64,000 bases of DNA from Daucus carota subsp. sativus (lineage: Eukaryota > Streptophyta > Magnoliopsida > Apiales > Apiaceae): assembly GCF_001625215.2 (NCBI RefSeq), contig NC_030381.2, positions 5,853,131-5,917,130 of the forward strand. The letters run 5' to 3'. Each line of letters starts with the position of its first letter. Position 1 is the stretch's first letter. Of the stretch, positions 46,094-58,235 are shown piece by piece. The position numbers were made by a program, and so were the translations under genes. The notes beneath the pieces were generated by a model that had not been told where the DNA came from, searched no databases, and was given only the letters and a program-made list of their open reading frames with translations.

Positions 46094-47062
46094 ATGTCAG
46101 TGCAATTGAAAAAAGGAAGCTCTCTTGTTGATCTCTACGATATAAACCGTGGTCTATTAAAGAAACCTCCTTTAAAAAAGAGAACTAAGCACCACAATTC
46201 ATGTGGGGCACCTAAGTGTTCGACGAAATTGGTGAATCCCGAAAGGGGTTCGAAGAGATTTTTGAAATGGGAAATGGGAAAATTTTTTGTGGCGGTTTTG
46301 AAAATTTTGTTTGTTTCTGCTGTGGCTTTGATGACCAAGAGAATGGTGCTTGGTGCAACTGTGAGTGCATTTTGTTTGTTTTTTCTTGAGTATGGAGGGA
46401 GGTTTTTGTATCGGTTAATGAGAGGTTTATTGATTTGTCGGACAAAGAAAACATCGGTTAGTTTTACGCGAACAGAATGGGATTCTTCTGAAGGAGGTTT
46501 TGTTTCGGGTTGTTCAAGCCTGACTGTTTCGAGTGAAGAAGTGTGTGATATACCAGCTGATTTGGATATGTGTTTTTCTGATTTTACAAATTCGGATAGT
46601 AATAAGAAGTTAGAATTTGAAGATAGGGGCTCTGGGGAAGGGATTTTAGTGAGTGATCAGAATTGTAATTGTGATGGTTTGGGTACTAAGAGCAGGGGGT
46701 CGCGAAGGGAAAGGGTGAAATCCAAAATGAAGAAACTTGTTCCAAAGAAAATAAAGAGGTCAATGAAGAAAAGATCAGCGGTTAAACGAGGAGGAACTGA
46801 TGTACTGGAAGATGATAATTGTGAAGCAAAGGAATATGATACTGAAGTTGATGCTTCAGATGATTCTGAAGACAGTGATGTTGAAGCAAAGGCTGAAAAA
46901 GCTAGAGATGTAAGAAGGTTCATCTCTAAATACTGGTTTTTATGTTTCATTGCCCTTGCTGGGCTGTTTCAAGGTCGGAGTCTGGCTGTTGTGCTTACGT
47001 TGTTTTGGTGTTTGATTGTGAAATTAGTGGAATGCACAATAAAGCATAGAAAGCTTTCTTGA
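46094..47062 (+). CDS. Uncharacterised plant protein with hydrophobic pairs at both ends and a basic middle
   Basis: A single-exon frame of 322 residues in codon use and composition like a real gene. Near the N-terminus GSSLVDLYDINRGLLKKPPLKKR resembles, from memory, plant proteins labelled ethylene-responsive nuclear protein (ERT2-like); the match is tentative. Hydrophobic segments lie at about 62-80, 84-99, 277-294 and 296-314. Between them are an acidic/serine-rich stretch (128-175) and a strongly basic cluster (199-231, KKLVPKKIKRSMKKRS) that could bind nucleic acid or phospholipid or act as a nuclear signal, then an acidic run (ASDDSEDSDVEA). A membrane protein with a cytosolic basic loop fits the layout. 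Function is unknown to me. Confidence 0.75.
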   Translation: MSVQLKKGSSLVDLYDINRGLLKKPPLKKRTKHHNSCGAPKCSTKLVNPERGSKRFLKWEMGKFFVAVLKILFVSAVALMTKRMVLGATVSAFCLFFLEYGGRFLYRLMRGLLICRTKKTSVSFTRTEWDSSEGGFVSGCSSLTVSSEEVCDIPADLDMCFSDFTNSDSNKKLEFEDRGSGEGILVSDQNCNCDGLGTKSRGSRRERVKSKMKKLVPKKIKRSMKKRSAVKRGGTDVLEDDNCEAKEYDTEVDASDDSEDSDVEAKAEKARDVRRFISKYWFLCFIALAGLFQGRSLAVVLTLFWCLIVKLVECTIKHRKLS

Positions 47063-48323
47063 GGCAACGTCTGCTACAAAATATCTGGTTAGATTCTGGT
47101 GCTTGGCGTTTATAAAAGCGTTTCTTTTTTTTAAATCTTTTTATGCCATGGTTTATCCCCGAGAGCTTGAAATTCTAGTAGTTTAAGTGATTGGGAATTA
47201 GATGTTGAGCCAAATCTTCACTCAATGAATATGATCCTTCTTTCTTTCATTCATTCAGATTTTTCTTTTACTATAAAAATTTTGTTTATATTAAAGCATT
47301 CCATGTCTGGAATACAGGGAAATTGCTATTAGTTTTTAAAGATGTCTCCCTGTATATTTGCAATTAGTTTAGAACATTATTATTTCTTGGTAGTCGTAGA
47401 TAGAAGTCTATAGCATCACTTTTTTCTTAGTAGTCGAGACTCGTTAGTTAATCCCTGGGAGAGCATTTTACTCCACAATAGAATGAAGATGCATCTGTAA
47501 TTTCTGGCGGAGTTAATAATATATAGATAAACCTGATATTTTGTTGCTGACAATATTACAAATCATCGTTGTGACTTAATGACTAACAGACTGAAGTTAA
47601 AAGCTGTCAATATTAGTCAAGGTGAGAGATCTATGAACATTAGAACCCGTGAAAAGATTTATAGAAAAAAACCAGACAGCAAAACAAGACGATGAGGAAA
47701 AAACATGAAAGGATGTTCACGAATCAATATCTGTATGAAACCATTGCAGGAAAAAATAAGCATTCTGTTTACCTGACAAAAAAACACAAGCATTCTGTTT
47801 TGTTTTTTAGCAGATCTACTACAATATCTTAGACTGAATCAAACATATGTCATTCTCTTGTTCATAATATTTCTAAATTGCCTTAAATTGACTTCGACTC
47901 CAGACCAGTTAAATATATTGCCTCAGAATTGACTCCGACTACAGACTAGTTAAATATATTGCCTCAGAATTGACTCCGACTCCAGACCAATTAAAACAAA
48001 TGAATCAGAACTGGCAACAGGGTCAAATTATATATGCCTTTAAGCTAGTTTGTCAATAACAAATAAGATGGAGTTAGGTAGTAACATAGTGATGTTTTTT
48101 GAAGCATTATGACTTTAAAATACCTTTCTAGTAGAAAGATCAGCGCTTTATATAATTGCCATTTTTTTAAAATTATAATTCAAAGAAAGACATACTACTA
48201 GCAACATAAAAGCAAGTCCAATGCTAAATCCATTGTAAAGAAACAAATTTTATTATAACTTAAACAAATAAAAAAAATCAATATAGACTCATACTAGCAA
48301 ACTACATATCTGTGAATGAATAC
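47063..48323. other. Intergenic stretch
   Basis: 3' flanks of two convergent genes. A 41-bp unit (GACTCCGACTCCAGAC, TTAAATATATTGCCTCAGAATT) is repeated three times at about 47880-47995. No other gene. Confidence 0.5.
47880..47995. repeat. 41-bp tandem repeat, three units
   Basis: Repeats start at about 47890, 47931 and 47972 with a constant 41-base period and few differences. Confidence 0.75.
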
Positions 48324-49062
48324 TTAAAACTGAGATTTGAAAGCTTTAATGGTCCTAGCATCTGCCTGGAATGCCTTTCCTAGTACATCATCACCTATCG
48401 GTGAATTTGATCCAAAAACAGCATTGGCGACTGTGATCACCCCAGGGTTTGCAGCGCTTAAGAAAGCTAGTACAGTAGTATTTCCCTCTGCAACATTTTG
48501 TTGGAAGTGAACAAGCCCCATAGGGAAGACAAACACATCACCTTCTCCAAGAACCTTTGTTATAAGCCTATTCTCAGGGTTTCCAGTGACAAATCCAACA
48601 CGAAGGCGGCCCTTTAGAACTGTTAATATCTCAGTGGCACGAGGGTGTATGTGGGGAGGGACTACACCATGTCGTGCATAGTTGACACGTACATTAGACA
48701 GACCTAGTGTATTCAGTCCAGGCAATTCAGCTACGGTGATTCTGTTAACAAAAGTGCCAAGGGAATTCGACGTGCTGCCATCCAGATGCAGCCCTCCTAC
48801 TGAGAAGTGGTCTGCTTTAACAAGTTTCGGGTCCAAGCAAGCATATCCATTGACTCTTGGTGCTGCAACAATTCAAAACACAAATCAGAACAGATATTAT
48901 GTACATATAATAGATCCACTTATCAAAAACTACAAATATGACGGGACCTGAGCTACTGAAGTCTGCGACACAAAAATCTTGCAAGGGATCGGGACCATTA
49001 GCCGTGGCAATGGGGCACATAATAATAGCTAGAAGAAGCAGAAACAGACTGAGATTTTCCAT
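48324..49062 (-). CDS. Germin-like protein (secreted cupin)
   Basis: Two exons on the minus strand, 49062-48948 and 48862-48324, join as SSS|APRVNGYACLDPK and give 217 residues, the standard germin size. A signal peptide (MENLSLFLLLLAIIMCPIATA) sends it to the cell wall. Cys31-like in DFCVAD and Cys47 form the usual N-terminal disulphide. The cupin metal site is complete: His109, His111 and Glu116 in HIHPRATE and His157 in GLVHFQQN. Germin-like proteins are Mn-binding hexamers, many with superoxide dismutase and some with oxalate oxidase activity; the activity here cannot be told. Intron 1 is 85 bp. TATAAGTA stands near 49158 on the minus strand. Confidence 0.94.
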
Positions 49063-49839
49063 TTTGTAAACAAATCCTTGATGTTTTACGCAGTAAGATT
49101 TTTACCACCAGATAATTTAATTAATGTAGCGAAAACCCCTCTAGCTTCTGAACTACTTATAGCTAAAAGCCGGTGACTAATTCAAGTTACGAAGAAGTCT
49201 TCTTGTTTCTGAACTGACAATGTCAGTATATAATATGTGCAAGTTACCGGAGCTTAAATTTCTAAAATTTACTAAATTTTGTGCTTTTGTGTGCATATCA
49301 ACTAACCTGCTTGATTCAATCTAAGGAAGACTTGTTCAACAGAAAGTATCTGAGTATTGTCAATAAAAGACTTGTGCAGAGATTTAAATACTGCTAAATG
49401 ACCAATTTAAATTAATACATGCATTGTCTTATAGCTCCAGAAGTAACTGCGCGCAAGATCCCTAATCAATTTTAATATTAAACCGAATCTCCAATACAGA
49501 AAAAAGAAAAAGGAAGGAGCATAAAAAGCCAAGAGGCAATTTGAAAAGCACTTATCATAACATAGAAACAATGCCGACCTTTGCACTCAAATCCAGTGAT
49601 TTTTTTAGAAGAATGTCGCAAAATATGCTCTACCACTTGTGTTATGGACAAGAAAGATCTTATTTTAGTACATAAGATCCAAATCCTCAGTTCTCAGTTT
49701 ACAAACTTCAGCATCCTTGGAACCAACTGATCTTCTGCTATTGATGTTCTGGAAAAAGGACTACAAAGTGAGGTTCAAAAATCCTCCCAGAGGATTCACA
49801 GGCTTAAAGCCTAAAGGGGGTCTAGCTAGTGGGACTGTC
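49063..49839. other. Upstream region of the germin-like gene
   Basis: Promoter of the germin-like gene; no further gene or repeat recognised. Confidence 0.45.
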
Positions 49840-50023
49840 AGTCCAAACTAGATTCACTTTTCCTCGTAATTTGTTACGGTGTCCATAATTAATTATGAGA
49901 ATATCGGAAGTCATGGTGAGTCGAGCCCGAGTCTGAGCTCTGATATCATGTTAAATGACAAATTCCTTTAAAATGTCAAGTTGTTGGGAGGAGAGTTTAC
50001 CTGAATCATATTATATTGGAACC
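49840..50023 (-). mobile_element. TRIM remnant: one LTR and part of the interior
   Basis: One LTR-like unit (about 49949-50023) starts TGTTAAATGACAAATTCC and matches the family at 17915 and 35545. It is preceded by a primer-binding-like GAGCTCTGATATCA and an interior piece that resembles that of the 35545 element (ATTATGAGAATAT, GTCGAGCCCGAG). The second LTR was not found. It is clearly older than the 35545 copy. Confidence 0.6.
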
Positions 50024-50759
50024 GGGATGTGAGAGGTTGTGGCAACATCCAATATGCCTCCGGAAGAGTATAATAGTACGTGATCAATAAAGAGGTGGAC
50101 TATAAACAGATTTGTACTAATCTGTTCCTAATTACTCGTAAGCACCATGTGAAGGAATAATTCGATGTTACTATAAGTTTAGGCCTGTTAGATCAAGAGT
50201 CGCTTTAAGCACTCTTACTACTAGTGTTTAAGCCACAAATCTTCAGGGGTTGCTTTAAAATTTTCCATTAACCCCACTAGAGGAAGTGGATAGCTGTTTG
50301 TCCTCAATAATTATTCTGTGTTATCAGACATAATCATAATTCTACGGACAATTAACGTCAGTAACCATGTCCTTTCGCAATGCTTGTAACTTGTAAGGAC
50401 CAATTACTGTCGAGGTCCATTTTATTTTGTGATTATATGACAATTAAGCAGTTACAGAAAGTATATGCTACAATTAGTAAACCTCGGTTGTTTGATCTTC
50501 TCAGTTTACAGTGAATCTCAATATTGATGTAAAATAATATTAATTTGGACTTGTTAAGGATCGTGTTCGTGTACATGGAGTCCGTAAATGTTCTACGTAA
50601 CTTTAAAAAAAAATAAAAATGTATTTATAAATGAGTTCATTTTAACTGAGAAACAATATTTATTTTATGTCGTTTCAAAAAAATATTTATTTTATGTATT
50701 TGGATATATCTTTTTGTTATTACAATTTATTAGATATAATAACAATTAATTATTATTAT

Positions 50760-51017
50760 CTCCGTCCCGCTTCTTTTGTCTTTGTCTTGTTTATTTTCTG
50801 TGATCAAATCGACCAAATTTTGACCGGTAATAAGTAATTAGTCTTACATGATCTCTAAAAATCGAAAAATACATCTTTAAAGTAGAATAAATTTAGATTT
50901 CAGTAATATAATTTTTATAATTTTTTCCAATAATTTAACATATGTAAATTTCAGTCAAAGTTTAATTAATTTGACCGCAAAAAGTCAAACAAAACAAAAG
51001 AATTGGGACAGAGGGAG
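50760..51017. mobile_element. Stowaway MITE (about 258 bp)
   Basis: CTCCGTCCCGCTTC and its inverse-like GGGACAGAGGGAG close the element, with TA after the right end. The left end seems shortened by a few bases. The interior includes GTCTTTGTCTTGTTT and, inverse, CAAACAAAACAAAAG. Confidence 0.75.
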
Positions 51018-53488
51018 TAATAAATTATCCTTGAAAGTTGTATTTTACATATCTGTAAAATCAAATTTCAAAAATAAAAATAAGAATTAAGAATTGATTT
51101 ATAATTTTTTTTACACAAACGGTACAAATAAACTTATAAACTAGCAAAACACCTCTGGCCAAAGTTTTTTTTTTTTAAGGATTAGAATCAGCTTATTCTT
51201 ACTGAGAAAAAAAATGATAAATCAACTTCCGATTTTTAAGCCTGATTCTGAAAAATTGAAATTATAATTGAGTTTGGAATCGGAAAGTCTAAATTAATCA
51301 GTCCGTGTCAATCGAACCAAAAATAGCCTGAAAAATTCTGGGGGAGGAAATCACAGAACTGCGGCAACTGCCCAACTTTTCATTCGAAATCCAATCACCC
51401 CGAAAATCTTACAAAACAAAAAAGAACGTTGCTTCGAAGTAGCTTGAGTTTGTTTCAAAAAAAGACATGTTCTGTCTTTGTTCGATCATGAACTCACAAC
51501 AACTACAGTAACTGTTCAACTTCAACACTACACTTCCACAAACTCATATCCTTTCAAGCAATGCAATATTGCAATCCAAATACACCTTTCTTACCTTACT
51601 AGCTACAATACGTAAAAACATAATTAGGTAAACCTCTGTTTTCTTAATTTTCGCTAATCTCTTAATTATCCCAGATTCATGAACACAAAAACGCATACGT
51701 GGCTAATTCTAATTATTATTTAATTATTTTTATTCCATTCGCATAACAAAAACTCTTGCGTGGCTGGTCACAAATTGACAAAATTGTTGGGAGAGGCTGA
51801 ATCTAAACCATGTGTTTTTTATCATGAGTTTCGAGAAAATAATACACAAATAAAACATCCTAGTCACCTCTGACAAAAATAAAATAATATTATTTGAGTG
51901 ATTAAAATAACAAAAATACTGGTTCGGGTCGGTTTCTTTCCTTATCCGGTAAGCAATTAAGCATATGTTTGATTGCAGTTTGTAGTGTGCATGCATGTAT
52001 CTGGAAATTTTGAATACGTTCAAGGATTTAATAGCATAATAAAGAATAATATAGATGCATAAATACTTACACGGGTGTTCGGTTTTATAAAGTGTAGTGC
52101 CTTTCAAGTATTATTGGATTGGTACGTTTGATTTGTGTTCATATTATCGAAACCTTTGGAAGATTCGTATGTTTTGTTTTACGTAAATAATTATATCTGG
52201 ACCTAAATAAAGTGTACAAGTAACTTCAAATTATATCTAAAAACATACCACAAATTGTTACCCACATTTTAAATACAAATAAGCCAGGTACTAAGATTTT
52301 CTTCCAAATAGATCCCGAAAGCAAAGGAAGACTGGAATGCCAACATGCGTATATTATTGAATTCACCCGATCCGATAGTACCCATCTCAGGAACGTTTAT
52401 CGCTTGAGTTATTCTATCACACCCATGTAACCTGTATTTTTAACAATACAATAATTGAAAAACGAGACTGGTGTACTAGAAGAGAAATTCACAAGAATTT
52501 TTCTCAACGCAGTCATCTAATCACGATTAAGCCAGATCTGGTAGTTGAAATCTTGGGGTCCATGTTCAACGACGCTCACCTACGTTAAGAGACACAAGTC
52601 AAAATATTAAGCTTTTGGTTTTCAACCTACCACCATATCCCCCGCAGCCATAATATGAACACAGTTATTATAATAATCCATATCGGCCTAGCTAGATTAA
52701 CTTAATTAATTACATACTTATCTGAATCTTAATTTATGTAATCTACTTGGTTTTTGTGCCCGATATGCAGTGAAGGTACACGTACTCTGTTTGGTTCCCT
52801 CTAGATCAGCAATTAGATTCTGTGACCCGGAATTTACAACACGTATTAGATTACTAAAACTTGGTTAATTGCTAATCATAAATTAGTAGATGAGGTGTTT
52901 CCTTGTTGCATGCAACCTAACTAGTTGTTAAACCCTATGGCCCTATTTCAGCCTAATTTTTGTTATGTTTTTGGTTAAAGTAGGATTTAACATCGATCCG
53001 AAATGTGTCGAATCGAAGTGACTTTGTGGCATGGCAGTGTTTAAAAATTGGCCTTTAAGGCGATGTGTACAATGTTGGTACCGGAGACCGACATGACGAA
53101 GCGGATATTTTACGAGTCGAGTTCAAAACTTCAAATTTATAACCCTCTTTAAGCGTTTATGATAGTAGTTCTTGTCTATATTTAGAACATCTACATAGAT
53201 TTGATGTTTTTGAGAGGATATGATGGAATTCAGTTAAATTTCACAGATTTTTGGCACCAGGCACATCTGTTGTTGGCTTGGTAATTTGTGTCGGGTCACG
53301 TCCGATATCTCTAACATGAATTTGTAAAAATGACAACGATAAAAAAGTTGTATATTAACAATCATGGTTAATTTAGTGCAAGATTGTAGATTTGATCCTT
53401 AGCGCCACCCATGCATGATGCATGCAAGGAGTCCCCGTTTGATCATATATATTAGTGTGCTGCGCCTGCATTACGAATTTACGAGTTA

Positions 53489-53572
53489 CTTATTTTAGCA
53501 AGCATTCATATGATCTTGTACGGTCGATCTTTATTTTAGTAAGCATTCATATGATCTTGTACAGTCGATCTC
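53489..53572 (+). repeat. Tandem duplication of about 42 bp
   Basis: TTATTTTAGCAAGCATTCATATG ... GTACGGTCGATC is followed at once by a near-identical copy. Confidence 0.75.
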
Positions 53573-53659
53573 ATGTGAATTCAACTCAAAGTTAAATATT
53601 TTAACGAGTATGTCTAGTAATACTATGTTCTTAACATGTTACTATGATCTTTAAATAAA

Positions 53660-53800
53660 TGTCACACATAAAGATTATAAAACACATCAGTTACATTATA
53701 ATCACACGCATCTTTATAATACACAAGTTACATTATAACCTCACCCAATCCTTATAAAACACATCAGTTATATTGTAAACTCACTCACTCGATCCCGTCA
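53660..53800 (+). repeat. Short tandem repeat, about three units of 47-52 bp
   Basis: Units share TTATAAAACACATCAGTTACATTATAA-like words and a CTCAC or CACAC end, with moderate divergence. Confidence 0.6.
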
Positions 53801-54377
53801 GAAGAAAGAGTTATAAAATCACTCAGGTTATGTTATATATATAGATGACAATATAAATAGGCTGGTCATAAAAAAATCATTTATGAATAGAGATTTTCCT
53901 AATAAATCATAATAGAAGGTCTTACTAACCATAATTTACAATCGGGCTCAACCTAACTGTTTTAGTGGTCCGAAATGTTGAGATGTTTTGTGCAATATCT
54001 TGCTCTTGACAGATTCCCCGAAACAATTTCGTTCAAGAATCATTACATTTCTTGATCAACCAGACAAAACATGGAATACATAAACATCCAATGAAACACC
54101 GACACGCAAACACAGGATGACGAGAGAAGTGATGGAATGGTTGAGTAAGAGTGCAATCACAGAGTGGGATTGTGTAAAAAAATGGGAAGAAAAGTTTATG
54201 ACATTCAGATGTAGCTTTGTACTTGGGTCATTCCCATATCACTCACTATCTCCTCAACACACCTTTCTTTGTAACTCTACTTATGTTACACCAAAACAAC
54301 ACATTCTAGGTCGCACGTTGCTTTCATAATCCTTAGCCGGGCCCCACAGGAATCAAATTCACATTCACTCTACTCTG

Positions 54378-54385
54378 TATAAATA
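54378..54385 (+). promoter_or_regulatory. TATA box of the MYB gene
   Basis: TATAAATA, 120 bases upstream of the chosen ATG (54498), giving a leader of about 90 bases. Confidence 0.55.
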
Positions 54386-54497
54386 CTCGCATTATGTCAT
54401 AAGAGGTTGCTAGAAAGGTCTTATAAGACTCTCTGTGGGGCTTCCGCTGCTTGCATTCGAATCCATTTTAACTTATAAGTTGTTTGAGTTTTCGAGA

Positions 54498-56382
54498 ATG
54501 GGGAGGCAGCCTTGTTGTGATAAGCTGGGAGTTAAGAAAGGGCCGTGGACGGCGGATGAAGACAAGAAACTTATTAGTTTCATTCTTACGAATGGCCAAT
54601 GTTGCTGGCGGGCTGTTCCTAAGCTTGCGGGTTTGCGAAGGTGTGGCAAGAGCTGCAGGCTTCGGTGGACGAATTATCTGCGTCCTGATTTGAAGAGAGG
54701 CCTTCTTACTGATGCTGAGGAACAGCTGGTGATTGATCTTCATGCTCGCCTCGGAAACAGGTTATTCCTCTGCTGCTCTACCTAAAGTGTTTCGCGTACA
54801 TGCCCATGTTAAGTTATCAGTTCTCCGTTCTCGCAAGTTTTGGCCTTCTTGTTTTAAAGTATAAGATTGTTGTTTTCTTGATTATAACACAATCATGTTG
54901 ATTACAATTTACAAAACGGAGTTGCTTTACGTTCGTAAACATACTAACAAACACTTTTTAGTTAGGTGATGAAATTATATCAGATCTATTCCTACTAATA
55001 ATGATTGCCTCCTACATATACAAAAATCTCCGCAAATCAAAATTTCTACCAAACTGAAACACCCATATACAAAAGCATTTGATATCAAAACTAGTTTGCT
55101 GAGATTCATAATCAAGCTAGTTTATTTTATTAATCAGTCACTTTCCTCTCTTATTTTTCCTTTTACTTCTCTGTTTCCATTTCTTTTGGTAATTTACGTA
55201 GGCGTTGAATTAGTTTATCGGTTTTATTTGGGACCGTCTAATCCAAAGCCAACTATCATCAGTCTCACAAAGTTTACTGACTACAATAAAAAATAATTCC
55301 ATACTTAATGTTTAAACTCATTTAGAGTATAAATTACTCTTAGAGGACCAAATTTTAAATAATTTAGCAGTCCAAACCTTCTTGTCACGACTAAACTGTG
55401 GAATTTATTAATTTCTCACGTTTTTGCATAATTTAATATACTAACATTTAACTATCGATTGCAATTAAGTAGCTAATCGTGGTCCTTAATGATTGCTTGG
55501 ACTTGATACTTGAAGAGAAGCTTTTGAATAATATTTATCAGTGCATGGGTGGCTCATTATAGTTCTAAATAAAGCGATCATACTTTATGTCCAGTTGCTT
55601 AAACTAGTTGATTAATGATAATTAATGTTGGATTAACAATCTTGTGCTATATATAGCTATCTGGAGGATTGAAAGTTTCCACAGAAGTAGACTTAATTAT
55701 TTGCTTTATTTATCTGCAAATCATCTTTCTTTATAATAAGAGACCTTCCGCGGTTACGTATGGTCTTGATTATTTAAATTTTTGTAATTAAATGGTTATA
55801 ATTTTATTAAATAGGTGGTCGAAAATTGCTGGTAGATTGCCTGGAAGGACTGATAATGAGATTAAGAATCACTGGAACACGCATATTAAGAAGAAGCTTA
55901 TTAAGATGGGGATTGATCCTGTTACTCATGAGCCTCTGCAGAAGGAAGAGACTAATAGCCAGGTGGAGAATTTGTCTCAGCAATTTCAGTCACCAGCTGA
56001 AACAGAACATCAGGTGCCTCCAGTGCAGCATACTAATGACATGGCCAGCTCCGAGACCTCGTGCACACCAACTGATCAAAATTCATCTGGCGATGAGTCT
56101 AATTCCCTCAGTGCTATTTGCGATCAGATAGATGACTCGTTGATCAGTTACCTGTTTGAAGACGATACTCCAGGACTTGTTGACGCACCCTGGGAATTTT
56201 CAGCTGTTGCGAAGGAGAATTTTAACAAGGTAGACATGGTGCTGCCTTCATGGGATGAAAGCTGTCCATGGCTATTGGACTGTCAGGACTTTGGAATTCA
56301 AGATTTCGGGTTTGATTGCTTCAATGACATCGAAATGAACATGTTGAACCAATTAGACGTGAAAAACGATCAAACTAGCTAG
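54498..56382 (+). CDS. R2R3-MYB transcription factor, MYB42/MYB85 type
   Basis: Two exons, 54498-54760 and 55815-56382, join inside R3 ([17 protein letters not shown]) and give 276 residues. An upstream in-frame ATG at 54435 is rejected because [17 protein letters not shown] is the canonical R2R3 start. R2 spans about 14-61 and R3 about 67-112, with [15 protein letters not shown] at the end. [12 protein letters not shown] after R3 and the R2R3 sequence as a whole fit, from memory, the subgroup of Arabidopsis MYB20, MYB42, MYB43 and MYB85, regulators of lignin and phenylalanine supply in secondary walls. The intron that often splits R2 is absent, while the R3 intron (1054 bp) is kept. The acidic, Trp-containing C-terminus ([30 protein letters not shown]) is a likely activation region. 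The exact orthologue is uncertain. Confidence 0.92.
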
Positions 56383-57809
56383 ACCGAGAACGATGAAGGT
56401 GAAAGAAAAGTGTTTAGGTAAGGGATCAGAGAACATGCATGTTACAAAGTATCATGTCTGGTAAAGAATAGGTACTGGTGAATGTTTATATGAAAGTCTT
56501 GGATGGTAGAAACTGAAACCAGTTTTTCCGACCATCCTGACTAGGATATATAAGATGCCAAATCCCAAGTCTGTGGAAGGAGACATTTTTCCTCAGTTTG
56601 TTGTGGAGGAAAAGGATGTTGTGTCAGGTGTCATAGTGTTCGACACTGTAAACCGTTTGTATATAGATTCCGAAAATCAATAAAAAAATAATCTTTTATT
56701 GTAAAATAATAGTATAGGTTCTCATGAATTATAAACTGTTTGTATCTAGATTCTGAAAATGAATAAAATTTTAGAAAAAATATATACCATTGTGCTCTAA
56801 TCTTTTATACTGTTCTCATTAATCATAAATTGTATGTATTCTCAGTAAACTGTTCAGGTATTCTGATATCTGTCTTGTCCAGTGATTGCATGTGTAGATC
56901 TTCCCCAGTGGGATATTCCACTCAAAATGTGTAGCTAAGCGAGACAATCCATCCTTTTCCATTCCAACAGAGGGCCAAGGGGAGATCCATAGGCTCCACC
57001 ATAGGTGGAACTAATAAGAGAAGCATGCTTAGATCCCCGAGCTAGCTATATCGGTGTCAAACTCAAGTCCCACATTGTAAAAAAGATTTTTTAACACTTA
57101 AAAACAACTCCATAGTATGAAGTGTTTTGGGAGGAGCACAAAATTCCTCCCAAAACAAACCGTACGGGCTTGACCACGTCGACCTAGAGATTATGCAATA
57201 TCATACTTGACCACGATCTATATCGAGTAATATCATTTAGCGAGTAGTTAAGATTGATACCAAAACATGATACACTTAAGTGAAATCAAGACAAGGTTAA
57301 AGTAGCACTGAGGATACTTGATTCACCGTATGAGAGATTTTAGTTATGAAATGTGAATTCAAAATAAAATTTCAAGTTTCTAGACATCATTTTAATCGAT
57401 CTTTATTTGAGCTTGTCATTGTTTGATTTTACTTTAAGAGATTGCACTGTAATAAATAATAACTTACTATCGAGATTGTTTATATGGTGCAAGCCTCCAA
57501 CAATATATAGTATCACTTTATTTTCCAATTGAATTTGGATAAAAATATTACTCTAGCCTGGAAAAATTTAAATTTTTGCTCCATAACTATCAAGGGACGA
57601 TATTCCACTCAAAATGTTGAAAACACAATGACGCCAGTATAGAAGAATAGAAGATGAAATCCACCATAAGCAAAACAAATTTTTAGACGACTATTCATTT
57701 TAGATGAATAACTATCATATAATCACATAATCATATTGTTTGCCGTCAATCATGTCTGATAATTTTAGAACCTATATATATTAGATTTTACTATTATTTG
57801 TTAATTATA
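56383..57809. other. 3' flank of the MYB gene and intergenic region
   Basis: The MYB 3' flank has AATAAA-like signals near 56680 and 56762. At about 56880-57290 a less AT-rich stretch (GTCCCACATTG, GTTTTGGGAGGAG and its inverse CTCCCAAAAC, GATACCAAAACATGATAC) looks like an old repeat that I could not assign. Confidence 0.45.
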
Positions 57810-58113
57810 CTCCCTCCGTCTCAATTTATAAGTCTATTTTGGAATAAACACGCATATTAAGAAAATAGTTGGTTAGATAGAATCTTATCTCATGTATCAT
57901 TAATTTGTACATTGATAAGGGAGAAAAGATTTGAGTTTCAAAAAAATCACAATAAATATAAGGATTTAGTGCATTGAGAAATGAGAATAATGTTGAGTTT
58001 CAAAAAAGTCATAATTAATATAGAGATAAATTTGTATTAAAAGAAGAGAGGGACAAGTATTTTGGGACAAAGTCTTTTTCCAAAACGGTTCTATAAAATT
58101 GAGACGGAGGGAG
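57810..58113. mobile_element. Stowaway MITE (304 bp)
   Basis: CTCCCTCCGTCTC and its exact inverse GAGACGGAGGGAG bound the element, with TA on both sides (57808-57809, 58114-58115). Inner parts are also inverse (AATTTATAAGTC, TATTTTGGAATAAA against ATAAAATT, TCCAAAAC). Confidence 0.9.
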
Positions 58114-58235
58114 TATTTTTTATGAGAATTGGATAAATTTAGAGCCATTATATTAGATAAAAATGGATGATTAGAACTATACATATTTCTAAAAATTTGA
58201 CCATACTAATGAACGTTTTTCACCGAGTTCTGAAA

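Larger units (their letters stand above)
50024..54377. other. Long intergenic region before the MYB gene
   Basis: Contains a Stowaway MITE (50760-51017) and short tandem repeats (53489-53572 and 53660-53800). From 51300 to 53450 I see no gene, RNA or clear repeat. The MYB promoter is at the right end. Confidence 0.45.

Noticed and set aside
54117-54329. 70-codon frame upstream of the MYB gene
   Set aside because: It lies before the TATA box, has no recognised domain and is followed by the promoter.
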